Source: Chytridium lagenaria
Taxonomy: Eukaryota > Chytridiomycota > Chytridiomycetes > Chytridiales > Chytridiaceae
Direction of reading: 5' to 3'
Length of the DNA stretch: 64,000 bases
NCBI GenBank assembly: GCA_025449115.1
Contig: JAHLKC010000163.1
Span: 18,500 to 82,499, forward strand
In this document: piece by piece, positions 38,817 to 50,608 of the stretch
Layout: every line of letters starts with the position of its first letter
Position numbering within the stretch: position 1 is the first letter of the stretch
Translations under genes and position numbers: made by a program
The notes under the pieces: model-generated
Database searches by the model: none
What the model was told of the DNA's origin: nothing
The model's input: the letters and a program-made list of their open reading frames with translations, nothing else

Positions 38817-39505
38817 ATGTCTGGCAAACTTGGATTAATTGGCTGGTGGACCTTCCTTGCAAAGGTCCCCATTGTAGGCAATTGGATCTTTAATGCTCTT
38901 GTCGCCTTCTCTTCTCCCTACACTGGTAACTCCTACAATATACTTCTTCTTCTATCCCCTAACATTTTTCAAAAGGCTCTGTCCCTCTCGCCTTTAAATC
39001 CCTTACTGTCGGAAAATGTGTTGGCACCATGCGGGAACGCCGTGCAATCCGGAATCCATTCATGTCGGTCCACGCAGCAGCTTTAATTAATATGGGTGAA
39101 GCGGTGGTACGTATGCCACCTCCCGTCGCTTTCTCCACATTTACCGTTTTCTGATCAATACTTTTACTTTTTTGTTGTTTTCCAGGGCGGCATGTCTGTC
39201 CTCACCTGGATCGAAGATCAACCTAAACCCCTTCGCGCCATCGTCGTCAACCTCACCGGTACCTACTCCAAAAAGGCCCGCGGACTCCTCACAGCCACCG
39301 CTCACGTTACCGACGACATGATGAACAAGGCGATTGCGGATGGGCAGATCAACGTGGTGACAGAGATCAAGGTAATTTCTTTAAATTTAGCATGTACTTA
39401 AACCTTTTTTAGGACGCTGCTGGGGATGTCGTTGCGGAAATAAGTGCGTTGTGGAAAATCTCGGAGGCACCGCCTAAGCCGTCGCAGAAGATTAAGGCGA
39501 ATTGA
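38817..39505 (+). CDS. DUF4442 hotdog-fold (thioesterase-like) protein
   Basis: Predicted small hotdog-fold protein related to acyl-CoA thioesterases. Four exons splice cleanly: 38817-38925, 38976-39106, 39186-39371 and 39413-39505. The N terminus (MSGKLGLIGWWTFLAKVPIV) is hydrophobic. The DUF4442 signature spans the exon 1/2 join (SPYTGS), GTMRERRAIRNPFMSVHAAA, then INMGEAV joined to GGMSVL. The C-terminal strands carry ARGLLTATAHV and end KIKAN. Length is about 172 residues, normal for the family. This is one of the few genes here with no frameshift, so it is a useful measure of the true gene structure. Substrate unknown. Confidence 0.9.
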
Positions 39506-39944
39506 GCGATTTGGGAAAGTGAGGCGTGTAATCATTCGTTTTTGGTGGTGTTGAGCTGTTGCTATAAATATGGAGTGGATGAAATCGGGAAGTGGGGGCC
39601 GTAGAAGAAAAGGTGCCAAACACTTATTAAATATTTACTTGCTTTTCACTTTCAAAAAGGGATAAACCCTATTTTATACATAGTTATTAGTTTTGTCACC
39701 GTTTTCTTGTGAGTGTGCCGAAGTTATGATTTCTTTTTTGGCTAAAATGATCGCAAACTTGCAATGGCTCCAACAGCAACTCATAATCCAAAAACCTTTT
39801 TTTTAAGTCGGTCACAGATAAAACATGTATTCGTCAAAAGTGGGGGGGGGGAAAAACAACAATCATCAACGACCATATCCACACTCAACCAACCGACAAA
39901 TTTCTTAAAGCGATAACGAAAACAAGGGAAATATAAGCCTTTTT
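39506..39944. other. Convergent intergenic spacer
   Basis: About 440 bases between the DUF4442 gene (+) and the Cys-Pro repeat gene (-). AT-rich, with a run of G/A at about 39840-39860. No open frame supported. Confidence 0.5.
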
Positions 39945-41039
39945 TCAAAGCTCACTGTGCTCCTTCGCAGCGGCGGCGGCGGCAGCCTTCTCCTTCTCCT
40001 TTTTGAGGTAAGGCACCCCTCAGCGCTATGCGAATCCCCGATCCAGCGTGATGAGCGTGTCCTCCCTTCTTCGCAAAGTCTTTCTTAAAGTCTAAGGCAG
40101 TCATGTCAAAAAGTCGTTTAAACGCAATGCACTTACGGGGACAAGCCTTTTCAAGGGGACAGTTGACGGCTTTGTCCTTGTTCTCCTTGACTTCCTTGTA
40201 GTAGCTGCAAAGATTAGAGATAGAAGAGGAGGGGGGCTTACGGGCATTTGTCGGCGATGGGACATTTTTTGCCGTCAAAGTTGATCTCCTTGCCGGCCTT
40301 AATATCCTGACATAGGCAAAGAAAAAATGTGAGCATCACGCGTAACCACCAGAGGAAAGAAAAATGGTCGAGATAAATAACGAAACCAGAAAGGTGCCAT
40401 TAATAGAACGAGGGACGTTCTAGGAAAAAAGAGAGATGCTTTGGAAAGCTAAGCACAAAACTCACATCGTAGAACGGACACTTGCCAGCCAAAGGACATT
40501 TGTGACCCTTTGCGGTGAACAACTCAGCCCATGCTGGCATCTCCCTTATGTTGGTCGTAATAAGGGCAACCTCCCTTCTTAAGAGGACATCCGCCGGTTT
40601 CCTCTCCCAGTAGTACTGGGGTGTTCCTTTTTAGGAAAGATTAACTATAAGGAGTGGTTTCCTTTACAAAAAAAAGGTAATCAATTACGGCAAGCTTACC
40701 TTTACGTATCTAGTATCCAAAGAAAAGGTTCAGGTCAAAGCCATGGATAATTACAAGTTAGGATTATAGATATCTCAAAATGTGCATCAACGACAAGAAA
40801 TTCGGTCTCGTACACAACCACAACATGCAGTCCCCCAAAAAGAAAGAAAGAATAAAGTCCAGCATCTAAAAAAGCTTCCACAATAAAACACATCAAAACA
40901 CCTACGGGCACTTTCCAGCAAGCGGGCACTTGCTCTTGGCGGGAGCAGCATCTTCTTCAGCACTGACAACGACAGCCACAAACGCAATGATAGCGAAGAG
41001 AAGGAACAAGATGAGGCGAGTGGCGGACGAGGACTTCAT
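39945..41039 (-). CDS. Secreted protein of repeated CPxxxxCPYY motifs (unrecognised family)
   Basis: ATG 41039 starts a signal peptide (RLILFLLFAIIAFVAVVVSA). The mature part is a row of Cys-Pro pairs: CPLAGKCP-Y (exon 1 plus micro-exon), CPLKKGGCPYYDQHKGD, CPLAGKCPFYD, CPIADKCPYYKE and CPLEKACPHF, then a Gly/His-rich stretch and a last CPYLKKEKEK followed by an Ala run and KEHSEL. Introns cut the motif within or just after the second Pro codon at least three times. A 10-base micro-exon (40700-40709) supplies Y-V-K. Shifts occur near 40595, 40530 and 40010. The final KEHSEL resembles an HDEL/KDEL-type ER-retention end, so an ER lumen role is possible. I do not recognise the family; even Cys spacing suggests disulphide pairs or metal binding. 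Confidence 0.75.
40700..40709 (-). other. 10-nt micro-exon of the Cys-Pro repeat gene
   Basis: On the minus strand the sequence ag-ATACGTAAAG-gtaagc has consensus splice sites on both sides. Joining it between TGCCC (exon 1 end) and GAACACCCC gives C-P-Y-V-K-E-H-P in frame, restoring the CPY motif seen in the other repeats. Without it the first motif would lack its aromatic residue. Confidence 0.65.
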
Positions 41040-41952
41040 TTTCAGGTTTCGTTTGATTTATAAAGTTTAAGATCTGAGAGTAGGGTTGGTTTCTGGGAAA
41101 TTGGTAGTCTCCTCAGGAGTCAGGACAGAAGGGTGCAAGGGTTCAAGCGTTGCGGTTTCGTCCGTCAACAATCTGGTCAACAATGGTCGTTTTTGAATCA
41201 AAATTTTTCAGTTTCTTTCTTTTTGGGTTGCGGCGACGTTTTGGCTTTGCGGGCTTTGAAAGAGGGACAGAGTATTGTAACAACAGGCAACGATCTTCCG
41301 TTGTCTTCGAGGAAGAGAGGGTGCGCTGCAAAGAAATGCAGACCATCCTTGCAGAGTGTCATTCAATCTACTTGGAGATCATAATTCTTTGTCGGTGTTT
41401 CTCTTTTTGGCCTTAATATATGTCAATTATCCAGCTTCCCCAGAGTGCTCATGCGTTAAAGTGATGAACGCATGTCGTCTTTGAAATCCATAGGTGATCT
41501 GAAATCACACGCATACCACCAAACATTTTCCGACTTCATCACCACCACTATCCCGATTGCATCCACACAAGCTGTTGGGACAAAGCCCGTTACATCTTCG
41601 CCTCCTTTTCAACAGAATGGGAATGCAAAAACCTTTATCTTCTCCTAGTCCCAACCATTCCGTCAGCTGCTGCACCTTCCCTACACGGAACCCCCGAACG
41701 TCTCTTTAAAACAAACAAACAAACATTCGCGGCCATTAAGAAAAAATATAAGGAACCTCGCACATCTCGCATAAACAAACAAAATGTAGATCCCGATGTG
41801 CCCCCAACGAAGGCCCAACGAAACGGCTTCAGCATCATGACGAAAACCTGTCATCCGGCTATTCAAAAGCAGCCTTTCCAAATTCAAAACACCCCATTAA
41901 TCTTTGACACAACTCATACGCCTCATCGTTAAGCCCTTGATCACTTTACACC
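41040..41952. other. Divergent intergenic region
   Basis: About 900 bases between the Cys-Pro repeat gene (-) and the unrecognised membrane gene (+). Overlapping open frames exist on both strands near 41130-41420, but none has an ATG with convincing protein character. The stretch should contain both promoters. Confidence 0.45.
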
Positions 41953-43063
41953 ATGCTTCGCGAATTCGCCGAACAGGCTCTCACCCGGCTCAAGTATCAG
42001 CCCATCATGCCGGTAGCTGCTTCAGGTCTGCTGATGCGTATTGCAGGGACAAGAGCTAGAACCTGTTTGGTGACGTTAAGGTGCTTGTTTGCGCTTGCTG
42101 TGCCAGGGGCGTGGATCGCAAGGCGCTGATAGATGGGGAGATCAAGTTTAGGTTTTTGCCGGAACCTCATTACATGCCGCACAGGCAGTCAGAGTCGTTT
42201 GCGTTGTCATTGTTTTGCTACTTAATTGTAAGTGGCCGTTGTTTTGACACATATAATTTTATCTTTTTTGGTTTTATTTTCACGTTTATAAATTATTCCC
42301 TTTCTCTGTCCTATCCCTTTAGTTTTCTTGTAGTCAAGCAATGAGGTTAATTCCTCTATTTGTGCTGTCTTCTAATTCTTTAACTTACAACTGGCCACCA
42401 TTGCGGAACATTGAAACTATCAGCTCCTCGTCCTCCATGATGCTCAGCAAGTCCGCGACCTCACCCACATGAAATCCCTCAGTCCCCTCACCCACGTCAC
42501 TATCTGGCTCCTTCATATCCTCCACCATGTCCGTCCTCATCGCCTCCTGCATCTCCGAGATTCTCCTCCGCGTGGTCGGCATCGAGACAGACCCCAACCA
42601 CCTCCCCGTTGAATTCTGGATCAGCCTCTCCGCGGCCCTTTCCGAGATGCTCTTCTCCCGCTTCACCTTCCCCAAACTCTGTCATTACTTTGTCGTCCCG
42701 GTCTGGCTTCTCCTCGGAGTTTCAACTGCCCTTATCTTCTACATGGGACCGATCAGTGTTCTCGCCACATCGTATCGATGGACGCTTTCACTTTTCGGTG
42801 TTGGGTTGATCTTGCTTGGGTTTACATTGGTGGTATGTGTGGAGAATGTGAGGGATTGGGGCGTTCCCTGTTGGAGATGGGTTTGATTGGGGTGATAAGG
42901 ATCTTGAGGCATACGGGGAGGCTAGGTTTTTCTCGGTGAACGAGTTTAGCAGACCCGAAGGGCAGAGAAGGAGAAGTGGAATGATGAGAGTTGCATAGCC
43001 TTACTTGATTCTTCGTTCCTCGTTGCGGCGTTGACTGAGGGTGAAGATGATGAGAAGGCTTGA
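41953..43063 (+). CDS. Unrecognised multi-pass membrane protein
   Basis: ATG 41953 begins MLREFAEQALTRLKYQP. After a shift near 42070 a Cys-rich block leads to IDGEIKFRFLPEPHYMPHRQ and SFALSLFCYL before an intron starting about 42228. The next coding part (about 42390-42840) gives LTHVTIWLLHIL, MSVLIASCISEILLRVVG, NHLPVEFWISLSAALSEMLF, YFVVPVWLLLGVSTALIFYM and LSLFGVGLILLGFTLVVCV, so four to six membrane segments. The C terminus is soluble and acidic: GDGFDWGDKDLEAYGEARFF then, after another shift, SSFLVAALTEGEDDEKA-stop at 43063. At least three one-base shifts are needed. I recognise no family. The hydrophobic pattern and steady coding character support a real gene. Confidence 0.6.
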
Positions 43064-43483
43064 TGTGCACGTCTGTTTTTAAAAAGCTTGCATGCCTTAC
43101 CTTATTATTTTGATTGTATTGACACCCTATTACACGTGCTGTTTGGATTTTTTGTGTTTTATTTGCCAATTGTTTATTTACTTTGTACTTGACGGTAATG
43201 TACAGATGTAATTGACGCGTACAACAAGGGTTTGGCGCGTGTCAGACAAAAAAAAAGTATTTATCTGTGGCATCCAGAAGCGCTCGTGATTGGCGCTGTT
43301 CTACGCGAACTCCAAAAACAGAATCTCGGTCGAAGCTCTGGAAGAAACCATCTTGTGCGCGTCCGATATTCTTCTTTTTCTCTCCAGGACGTACAATTAA
43401 CTGGTATCAGCAGCGCCTACCATCTCACACATCGTGACGGACGTTTTTTACGAGAAAAAGAATAACTGTCCAGGCTCTGTTCC
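43064..43483. other. Intergenic region upstream of the Ser-rich coiled-coil gene
   Basis: About 420 bases, AT-rich at first and then GC-richer from 43190. The 43232-43465 stretch is open on the plus strand but lacks an ATG. It may be promoter or 5' leader. Confidence 0.4.
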
Positions 43484-46398
43484 ATGACGGTGACAAAAGA
43501 CCTCCGCCTCCTGGCGGACGGCATCACCGGAAGCATGTCTAGATTAAACTCCACAAAACCCACCACTCCGTCTCTGCGCAATCCAACAATCCTCACCGAG
43601 TCCCACTCTACAATGTCTGTCGACACGTCATCCGTGATATCCGAATCATCATCGGATGATTCATTATCTTACACTCCACCGGCCCGATTACGGAAGCAGC
43701 GGATAATGAGTACGGTGGGGAAACTCGGTGGCGATGCGGAAAGCGTCGATGGGGTTTGGGGCTGGGAGAGCAGTGGATATACATGATGATGAAGTATGTG
43801 TGGCTGAGGAGAACCGAGTCTGAGGAGAACGTATCTGAGGAGGAAACGTATCTGAGGGAGAACTTATCTGAGAGAAACACGTCTGCGGAGAACGTGTCTG
43901 AAGAGATCCTGTCTGAAGAGGTTTTGTCTGAGGAGGAGGAAGAGGAGAATATGAAGGGTGCTAGGCCAACGACTTCGGCTTCACCCTTTTTAGCTGGATC
44001 GATTGAATCTCTTGGAATTCCGGAGGAAGCAACAATGGGGACGCAAGGACTAATAAAAGGGAAAAACGTGGTGCTGGAGCCTGAGACGGAGGATGAGAAG
44101 GAAGATGATGTTTCGTCGAATTCTTCCACGCGATCCTCGTCTTCAACAGGCAGGTCACTTCCAAGGTCGAGAGTGGCCTCTGTTTCGGGCTCGTCGTTTG
44201 AGTTTGAGGAGAAAGACCACTCTGTGATCAACGCGGATATTACCGGACAAGTGGTGCGAAGCGTGGAAACGTTTCCTGTGCAAAAAGATTTAACAAACGT
44301 CGTTTCGAAGATAGCCTAACAGCCGCTATTGCCAAAACTCCTCTTCCGACACCATGGCCAGGGCACCTCATGAGTCCTCATCAGAAAATCTATCACAAGC
44401 TCTCCTTACCAGTGATTCCCCGCCACTCATTGATCATTCAATACCTCACCCCCCCCCTCGCTCCCTTCGACCTCCTCCTCAAATTCTAGCACGCGCTCCT
44501 CCCGCTCCTCGATCCCCATCAGACGTCGCGTCTCTGTCGTTGCGAAAGCCATATCCATCCGCGACGCCGTCACCACTCTCCTCTCCGCAGGCGATACCAC
44601 CGTACCCGACTCCAAAAATCCCTCGTCGCACCTCCATCGCACTAACATCACGGCGACCCTCCGTGATGCAAGGGGAGACAACGAGATCACGAACATCGTC
44701 TACGGGATCGGACGGAAGGGTGTCCTTACCGGAATGCGCCAGGAGGATGTCAGTGGGTTCGGCCGTGCCTGTATCAGAGTAGAACATCGACGGGACGGAG
44801 GGTTTCAGTCGTAGACGGGTCGTTGTCTTCGCGTCCGTCTAGGGATAGACGAACGTCTGTTGTTGAAGGACAGGGCCGGAGATCGTCAATGGTGGAGCGC
44901 AGGTTATCTATAGCGGACGGCCCAAAGGCGTCAATAGCGGAGAGAAAGATGTCCACTGCAGAAGGACGTAGGGTGTCGGTTGCAGATCACGCTGCAAGAC
45001 GCACGTCTGTTATTGAAAAGCGAGGAAACGCGGAAACGAGGATGAGTGTATCAGAAAGACCTTCGCCCGCTTTAATGCTGACTTCATCAGAGATTTCGGC
45101 CGTGGAAAATGAGTCACCTGCGCTGGCGCATGTGTCAGGATCCACACTGTCGAAAGACGAGCCTAAAACTCCGTCTCTAGATTCACCAACCGACACAATT
45201 TCTGCGGCACAAACGTCCGATAATTTGAAGATAGTACCTGATGCAGACTCAACCGTCAATTGTACTCCTCATTCCATAAATGAAAGCCATACACACCAAG
45301 CTCCCGAAGTCCCAAATACCACGCAAACTCTGCAATCTACACCTCCGCAAAGCTCGTCGTCAACCAACCCTGTCCTTCACCTCCTTCATGCTCCTACAAC
45401 TCCCGTCGCTCCCCGCAAACACCCTAAACCCCTCCACCGTCTTATCGACGACAATCGCCGCTTCAGAGATCTTGTCTCCCACCTTGCCCTAACATGCGAT
45501 AGGCTCGAGTGCGACCTGGCGGATGCGCGGGAACAGAGGGACTCTGCGGAAGATCGATTAATGCAGGCCGGGACGGCGGTGGAACGAGCTTCGGCGGGGA
45601 GGGAGAGGGCTATGATTGAGATGAGAGTTGCGAGGGAAGCGACGAGAAAGGCGTTGGAGGATTTAGCGGCTAAAGAGGTGGAAAAGGATGAGCTAAGAGT
45701 GGCCATTGAGGTTAGTTTTTTTTTTTTGAATACTGTTAACTACCCATCTGCTGTTCGAAGCACATATAAACTTTGTATCTATTGATTTAGGAAATGCGAA
45801 GGGACCTTGAAGCTGAATCTCAACTCCTCCTCCGAGTCGCCAAAGAACGTGACGCCGCCACACAATACCTCTCCAAATTTGAATCCGAAATCATGCGTTT
45901 TGAAGATATTCTTATTTCTTCTGGTCTAGATCTTCCACCACTTCCCCCGAAAACAAATGCCAAGGAGCCTAGCGCCATGATTCTTTTAGCACGAGCCATG
46001 ACTTGCATACAGAAAGTTCTTGCGGAACGCGAGATCTTCGCGTGAAGCTGGATGAGAATGGGTCAAGATTGAAGGAGACGGAGAAGTGTTTTGGGATGTT
46101 GGAAGCATGGAGAAAGTCGATGGAGTGGAGGCTACAGGAAGAATGGGAAGGTCTGATAGGGAAAGGAAACAAAAGGATGTACATCCAGAGAATACTGAAG
46201 CAATATTAGATAAGTTGGGAAAGGTAATGTTTGATTTGTTGTCATCGGGTCTTTTTCTTCCTTTTTATACACTTTTGCTTAACTTAAACTCACACCTACT
46301 TTTTCCTCAAACAGATGAAGCGTGAGGTTGAAAATATTGAGACGACGATTCAGGCCACTTTAAAACGACAACGCTCTCCCGCCCTTCTCTCCAGATGA
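43484..46398 (+). CDS. Ser-rich protein with R-R-x-S ladder and C-terminal coiled coil
   Basis: Unrecognised protein of roughly 900 residues, read across several frames. ATG 43484 starts MTVTKDLRLLADGITGSMSR. A run of S/T-E-E-N/V-S-E-E repeats (43800-43950) is followed by Ser/Thr-rich, probably disordered segments. From about 44635 to 45075 there is a row of R-R/K-x-S sites: RRTS, RRPS, RRMS, RRTS, RRSS, RRLS, RKMS, RRVS, RRTS. A Pro/Ser-rich region leads into a long coiled coil (45410-46210: HRLIDDNRRFRDLVSHLALT, then many E/R/A heptads). An intron at about 45712-45790 and another at about 46224-46316 split it. The last exon begins MKREVENIETTIQ and ends ALLSR. Shifts occur near 43790, 44320, 44790 and 46040. 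It could be a scaffold or polarity protein under kinase control; that is inference. Confidence 0.6.
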
Positions 46399-47050
46399 CG
46401 ACATTGTATCGCTCGATACACATTCACTTGTAATTTCGCACGTAATTTAAATTCATTCATGTTGAAAAGTAATTGTAAAGTAAATACGGTTTATTTCAAA
46501 TTTCAATTACATAAGTAATAAGAGGGTTGACGGTATAATTTGGTTTTACAATTCCATTAAGTAAATTAAAGGAAAGCTATATCATTAAAAGCACCACTCA
46601 TAAACCTGCCGCTATGGCAGGCGCACGACGGTTTTCTCTCCGAAAAGAACTTTATCGGCATGTCAACCATGGCTTGATAAGTCTCTGTCTCCAAAAGACA
46701 ATGCACTAGTTTGCATGAGATTTAGCAGTGCACCATAAGAGCAGCATTGACTAAGGTACCGACGACATGGTTCGCCCGTGGCGACAGTCTGCTATGTGGG
46801 ATAGAGAGAGAATAACAATGTCATCAAATGGATAAACAATAAAATGGAGTTGTGCTTGGATTATTCATAAAGCATTTGCGGTATACTGGTCACAATTCCC
46901 AACAATTTATTCAGAGGCAAAGTCCCCAAATTATATAAAAAAAGGCTGTACTTGAGTCTTCATCAGTAAATACTCATAGCAAGTTGCAAAGCTGCAGCAC
47001 CTCCCCTCCGTGCATACCCCTTTTGAAGGCCGCATCAATACTAGCCTGCA
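46399..47050. other. Intergenic region before the ankyrin pair
   Basis: About 650 bases, AT-rich until 46590. No supported gene; a ta-rich stretch (attatataaaaaaagg, about 46930) lies 110 bases before ATG 47051 and could act as a TATA element. Confidence 0.45.
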
Positions 47051-50000
47051 ATGCCGGATGAGAATGAGCAAGCACAGGACTCTGCCGAGGTGACTTCCAT
47101 CGTATTAGAAGGTCCCCCCATCCCATCCGCATCAGTGTTTCAGCCAGTCGCAGTGGATGGATCGTTCTCCGCAAATTCCACTTTACATACGCCCGCAATA
47201 GATTCCACGGAAATCTCGTCACTGCAAAGTATGGGCCCAATGCCAGACGAAAAAAAGACTGTTGTCAACATTCCCGAAACTCGTCGATTATCAAGTTCCA
47301 TCTTCACATGGATGATAGGCTTCTCCATTCATTTCTGGTCAAGAATATCCTATCACCTCACCAAGATACCTATCTATAAAAAGTTTCGCAAGGCATTCCC
47401 GGCCTCCCTTCCATTTTTGAGAATATGGCCGTGGATGTTTCCATTTGCATGGCTTGGGTTTCGGAGCATTGGCATAGCATCTGAGAATGGTGTTGACTTG
47501 AGCCAGAAAGAAAAAGAAAACTCACGCCGTATCGACTTTTTGAATCAAATTTTCGATGCGTGCCAAATTAACGAATGGGAAGTGTTGGCGAGACTTCTTG
47601 AAGCTGGTAAACTCTCCGAAGAATTTCAGTGGATATCTGGAGACTGGGAAGGGGCCAAGGGTGATTCTTGGGAATGTCTTTTAGTTGCTTGCCGTGAGGT
47701 AATATTGTTGCATTCATGAAGTCTATGGGTTCTTACACCTTGTACAGGGGTACTCCAGTATTATCAAAATTCTCTTAAACTATGGTTGTGAAGATCTGCC
47801 CAAAGTCATCGACAAAAGTGATACGCCTGTACTGAAGTTAGAGCGCCCATTTCACGCTGCTTTAAACCTAACCAGCAAAAAAAAGGCGTTCGGCGGAATG
47901 ACGCCATTCATAGCCGCCGTCCGCTGGGGAAAGGCATTTGAGTTTATTCCGTTACTTCTTGAGGAAGGTGGCGATGTGACGAAGATGGACGCTGCAGGAT
48001 TTTCCGCGTTGACATGGGCGGCCTATTGGAACAATGCCGAAGTTCTGCGGCATCTTCACAAGGCCACCATTAAAGCTTTATGGGATAATTGTGGGGATGA
48101 CTTCGGCGAGCATGAGGATCCTCTCGTCTTTCAACCTTCTTACAAAAATATTCCACAATCCCAACTTGATGCATCAAATTCTTCTGTGAAGGAAACGGAG
48201 GCTCCCCAATATCATCTCCAAAAGGCATGCGACAGAGCTTTGCTCGTTGCTGCCAGGAACTTCAGCTATGAAGTGATGGACATACTTATTGGTGATGGCC
48301 GGGGTGGACCGGGATCAGCTTGTCTTGATATCGATAATATGGTCTCGTTTGAGATGCTGCACCGATTGACATTGGCTCAGCTGCGAAGGATGGCTGGAAA
48401 TCTGAAAGTAAAGGATATTCGGCAACACACCACCTTTCTGGCCATCGTGACTGGACGTTTATCTCCATTCATCGGTGTTCCCATTCTCTCCACAATCCTA
48501 CCATCACTAGAGGGCGACCTGAATTTTCCTCTCTATGACGAGTTTGGGGCTAGAACGAGCCTTATTCATTTCGTGTGCAAACCCAAAACCGAGTCTGAGC
48601 AATGGTTGAAGGTGATGGAGGGATACCACTTTGTACCATTTAGGCGAACCGCAGAGAAACCGTTGGACGCTGAGTTTCACGCAAAGCTGGTGTCCGACGT
48701 GCTGACTCTTTTGGTGAAGAAGAAGGTGGATATTGATGAGATTGACCCTGCGACGGGGTTCACGCCTCTCCACGTTGCCGTGACGCACTCCAATTTTGAT
48801 CTCGTCAAATGCCTGCTAAATTTAGGCGCAGACCCGAACGCCTTAAGTCAAAAACAGACTTTTACCAAGTTGCCGAGAACGGGGGCGTTGAATGACGGAT
48901 CTGCGCAGATGATGGAATCCGCTTTTGAGCATAAATCAGAAGGGGCCAAATCCTTGTCGATAGCGTTGGACGATTCGACAAGGGTTGGTACAGGGGTTAT
49001 ATCGCAACGGATAATGGCAGTACGGCGGAAAAAGCCTAACCGGGCTAAAACTGTTCAACCACCACTTGAAGAAGTTGCTGCGTCCACCTCGGGGATTGTG
49101 CCCGAAGTTCCGTCATCTTCTTCCATACCTGCGTTACAAGTAGCAAACCAACCTGAGACTATAACACAAGTTACATCGTCATCTTCAGAAGTTGTATCTG
49201 ACGTTGCGTCCTCTTCTTCTGTGCCTAGGCCCGAGCCGGCGAGCATGCCGCAGCCGTTAGCAGAGACAGACTCATTGGATGCAGCGAGAGAAAGTACGGC
49301 GACATCTTCGTCCTCTTCTAAACGATCTAATTCAAAGAAAGACCGCGAAGCATCAAGAGGGGGCCTCATCACTCCACTGCATCTCGCAAAGCGTTCAAAT
49401 ATTGCGGAGATTCTTCTGGACAATGGCGCGGATTTATCGATTCGGTCGTCAATTTCGCGCAGGCTCCCTATTCATCACTTGTGCCAGAGCCTTCACGATC
49501 CCAAGATATTTCCAACCAACAAGGTGGAGGAGGGTCCGCTTCAAGGGGCTTTTGAAGAATCCCTCAACGTTATCAAAATCATGACATCTCCCGATGCACC
49601 AGAGGACTGGCGCACAGCCACCGACGCTGATGGCTGCACGGCACTGCATCTCGCCGCCTTGGAGAATTCGCCGGCAGCGAAAGCCATCTGCAAACTGCTC
49701 CTTGAACGGGGTATTGCGTGGACGATTGTGAACGGCAAAAGGTTTCATGGCGCATGATTCCCCTGATTCGCATTCAGCTTGTGCTTCCGTCATCGTTACA
49801 TTCCTAATGAATGACGCGAAAGCGTCTCTTTATCCATACACAATCATTGACGAAAACGATTACGTAAAAGTGATAGACCCCTCCGGTACCGGAGCTTCTG
49901 TGCAATGGACTGTGCAGCCGCTTACAATGCTTTGCGCTCGACGTTTGCGCCAGGAGAGGTTTATTCTTTGTGAAGTGACCCTCGCGTCATGGATTTGGTA

Positions 50001-50608
50001 CACGGCAATCATAACACAAAGACAGATGGGTCTTGGATACCACCTGCTTCTGCGGACGCTGTGATGAGCGCAGAGGATATTTTTCACTTCGCAACATCGT
50101 CGCTATCAGCATTTCCCGAATTTTCAGTTTCAAATTTCAGTCACTTTGCTCGGGACACGGAGGAAGCAGATGGGGTGGGGCAAAATTGCGGTCGGCTTTT
50201 CTTTCTTCATCACCGCAAAGACGGCAAGCTCGGTCTGTGCAGCAGAGGAAGAGAAATCAAGTCTCAACAGCTCTGTCGTTTGGAAAAGTACAAAAACATA
50301 GCTTAGCGGTTTCGCCGTCGACTTCTCCAGTGAAGCAAGGATCGTTGGAATCAACTTCCTCGACAGGCGTTTTGCCAAAGTCGACAGGCTTTGCATTCAC
50401 GTTTGGGGACGCAGCGACAGACACGAAATCAGGATTATCGTTTGATATATTGTCCAATACTTTACCATCAAGTTCTGGAGTGGCTTTGTTCACATTTAAG
50501 GGCCTTGACGCAGGGACAGATGGCGCCAACCGCGATTTGGCCCTTAGTGCAGGCTTAATTGATGAAAGACGTATAGTAGAAGAGAAAGAGACATCATCTG
50601 CATCATAA
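47051..50608 (+). CDS. Ankyrin-repeat protein, first of a tandem paralogous pair
   Basis: ATG 47051 starts an N-terminal Ser/Thr-rich part and an aromatic, possibly membrane-associated stretch (about 47300-47480, including LRIWPWMFPFAWLGF). The intron is 47699-47747. Ankyrin units include TPFIAAVRWGKAFEFIPLLL, GFSALTWAAYWNNAEVLRHL, GFTPLHVAVTHSNFDLVKCL, TPLHLAKRSNIAEILLDNGA and GCTALHLAALENSPAAKAIC. A Ser-rich insert (49060-49350) splits the array. After a one-base shift near 49755 comes a block WTVQPLTMLCARRLRQERF, then a Ser-rich tail ending KETSSAS. The arrangement and several blocks are shared with the next gene. Likely a scaffold; partners unknown. Confidence 0.8.

Noticed and set aside
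43232..43465. Plus-strand frame of 77 codons before the Ser-rich gene
   Set aside because: The apparent start is TTG and there is no ATG in the early part; more likely leader or promoter.
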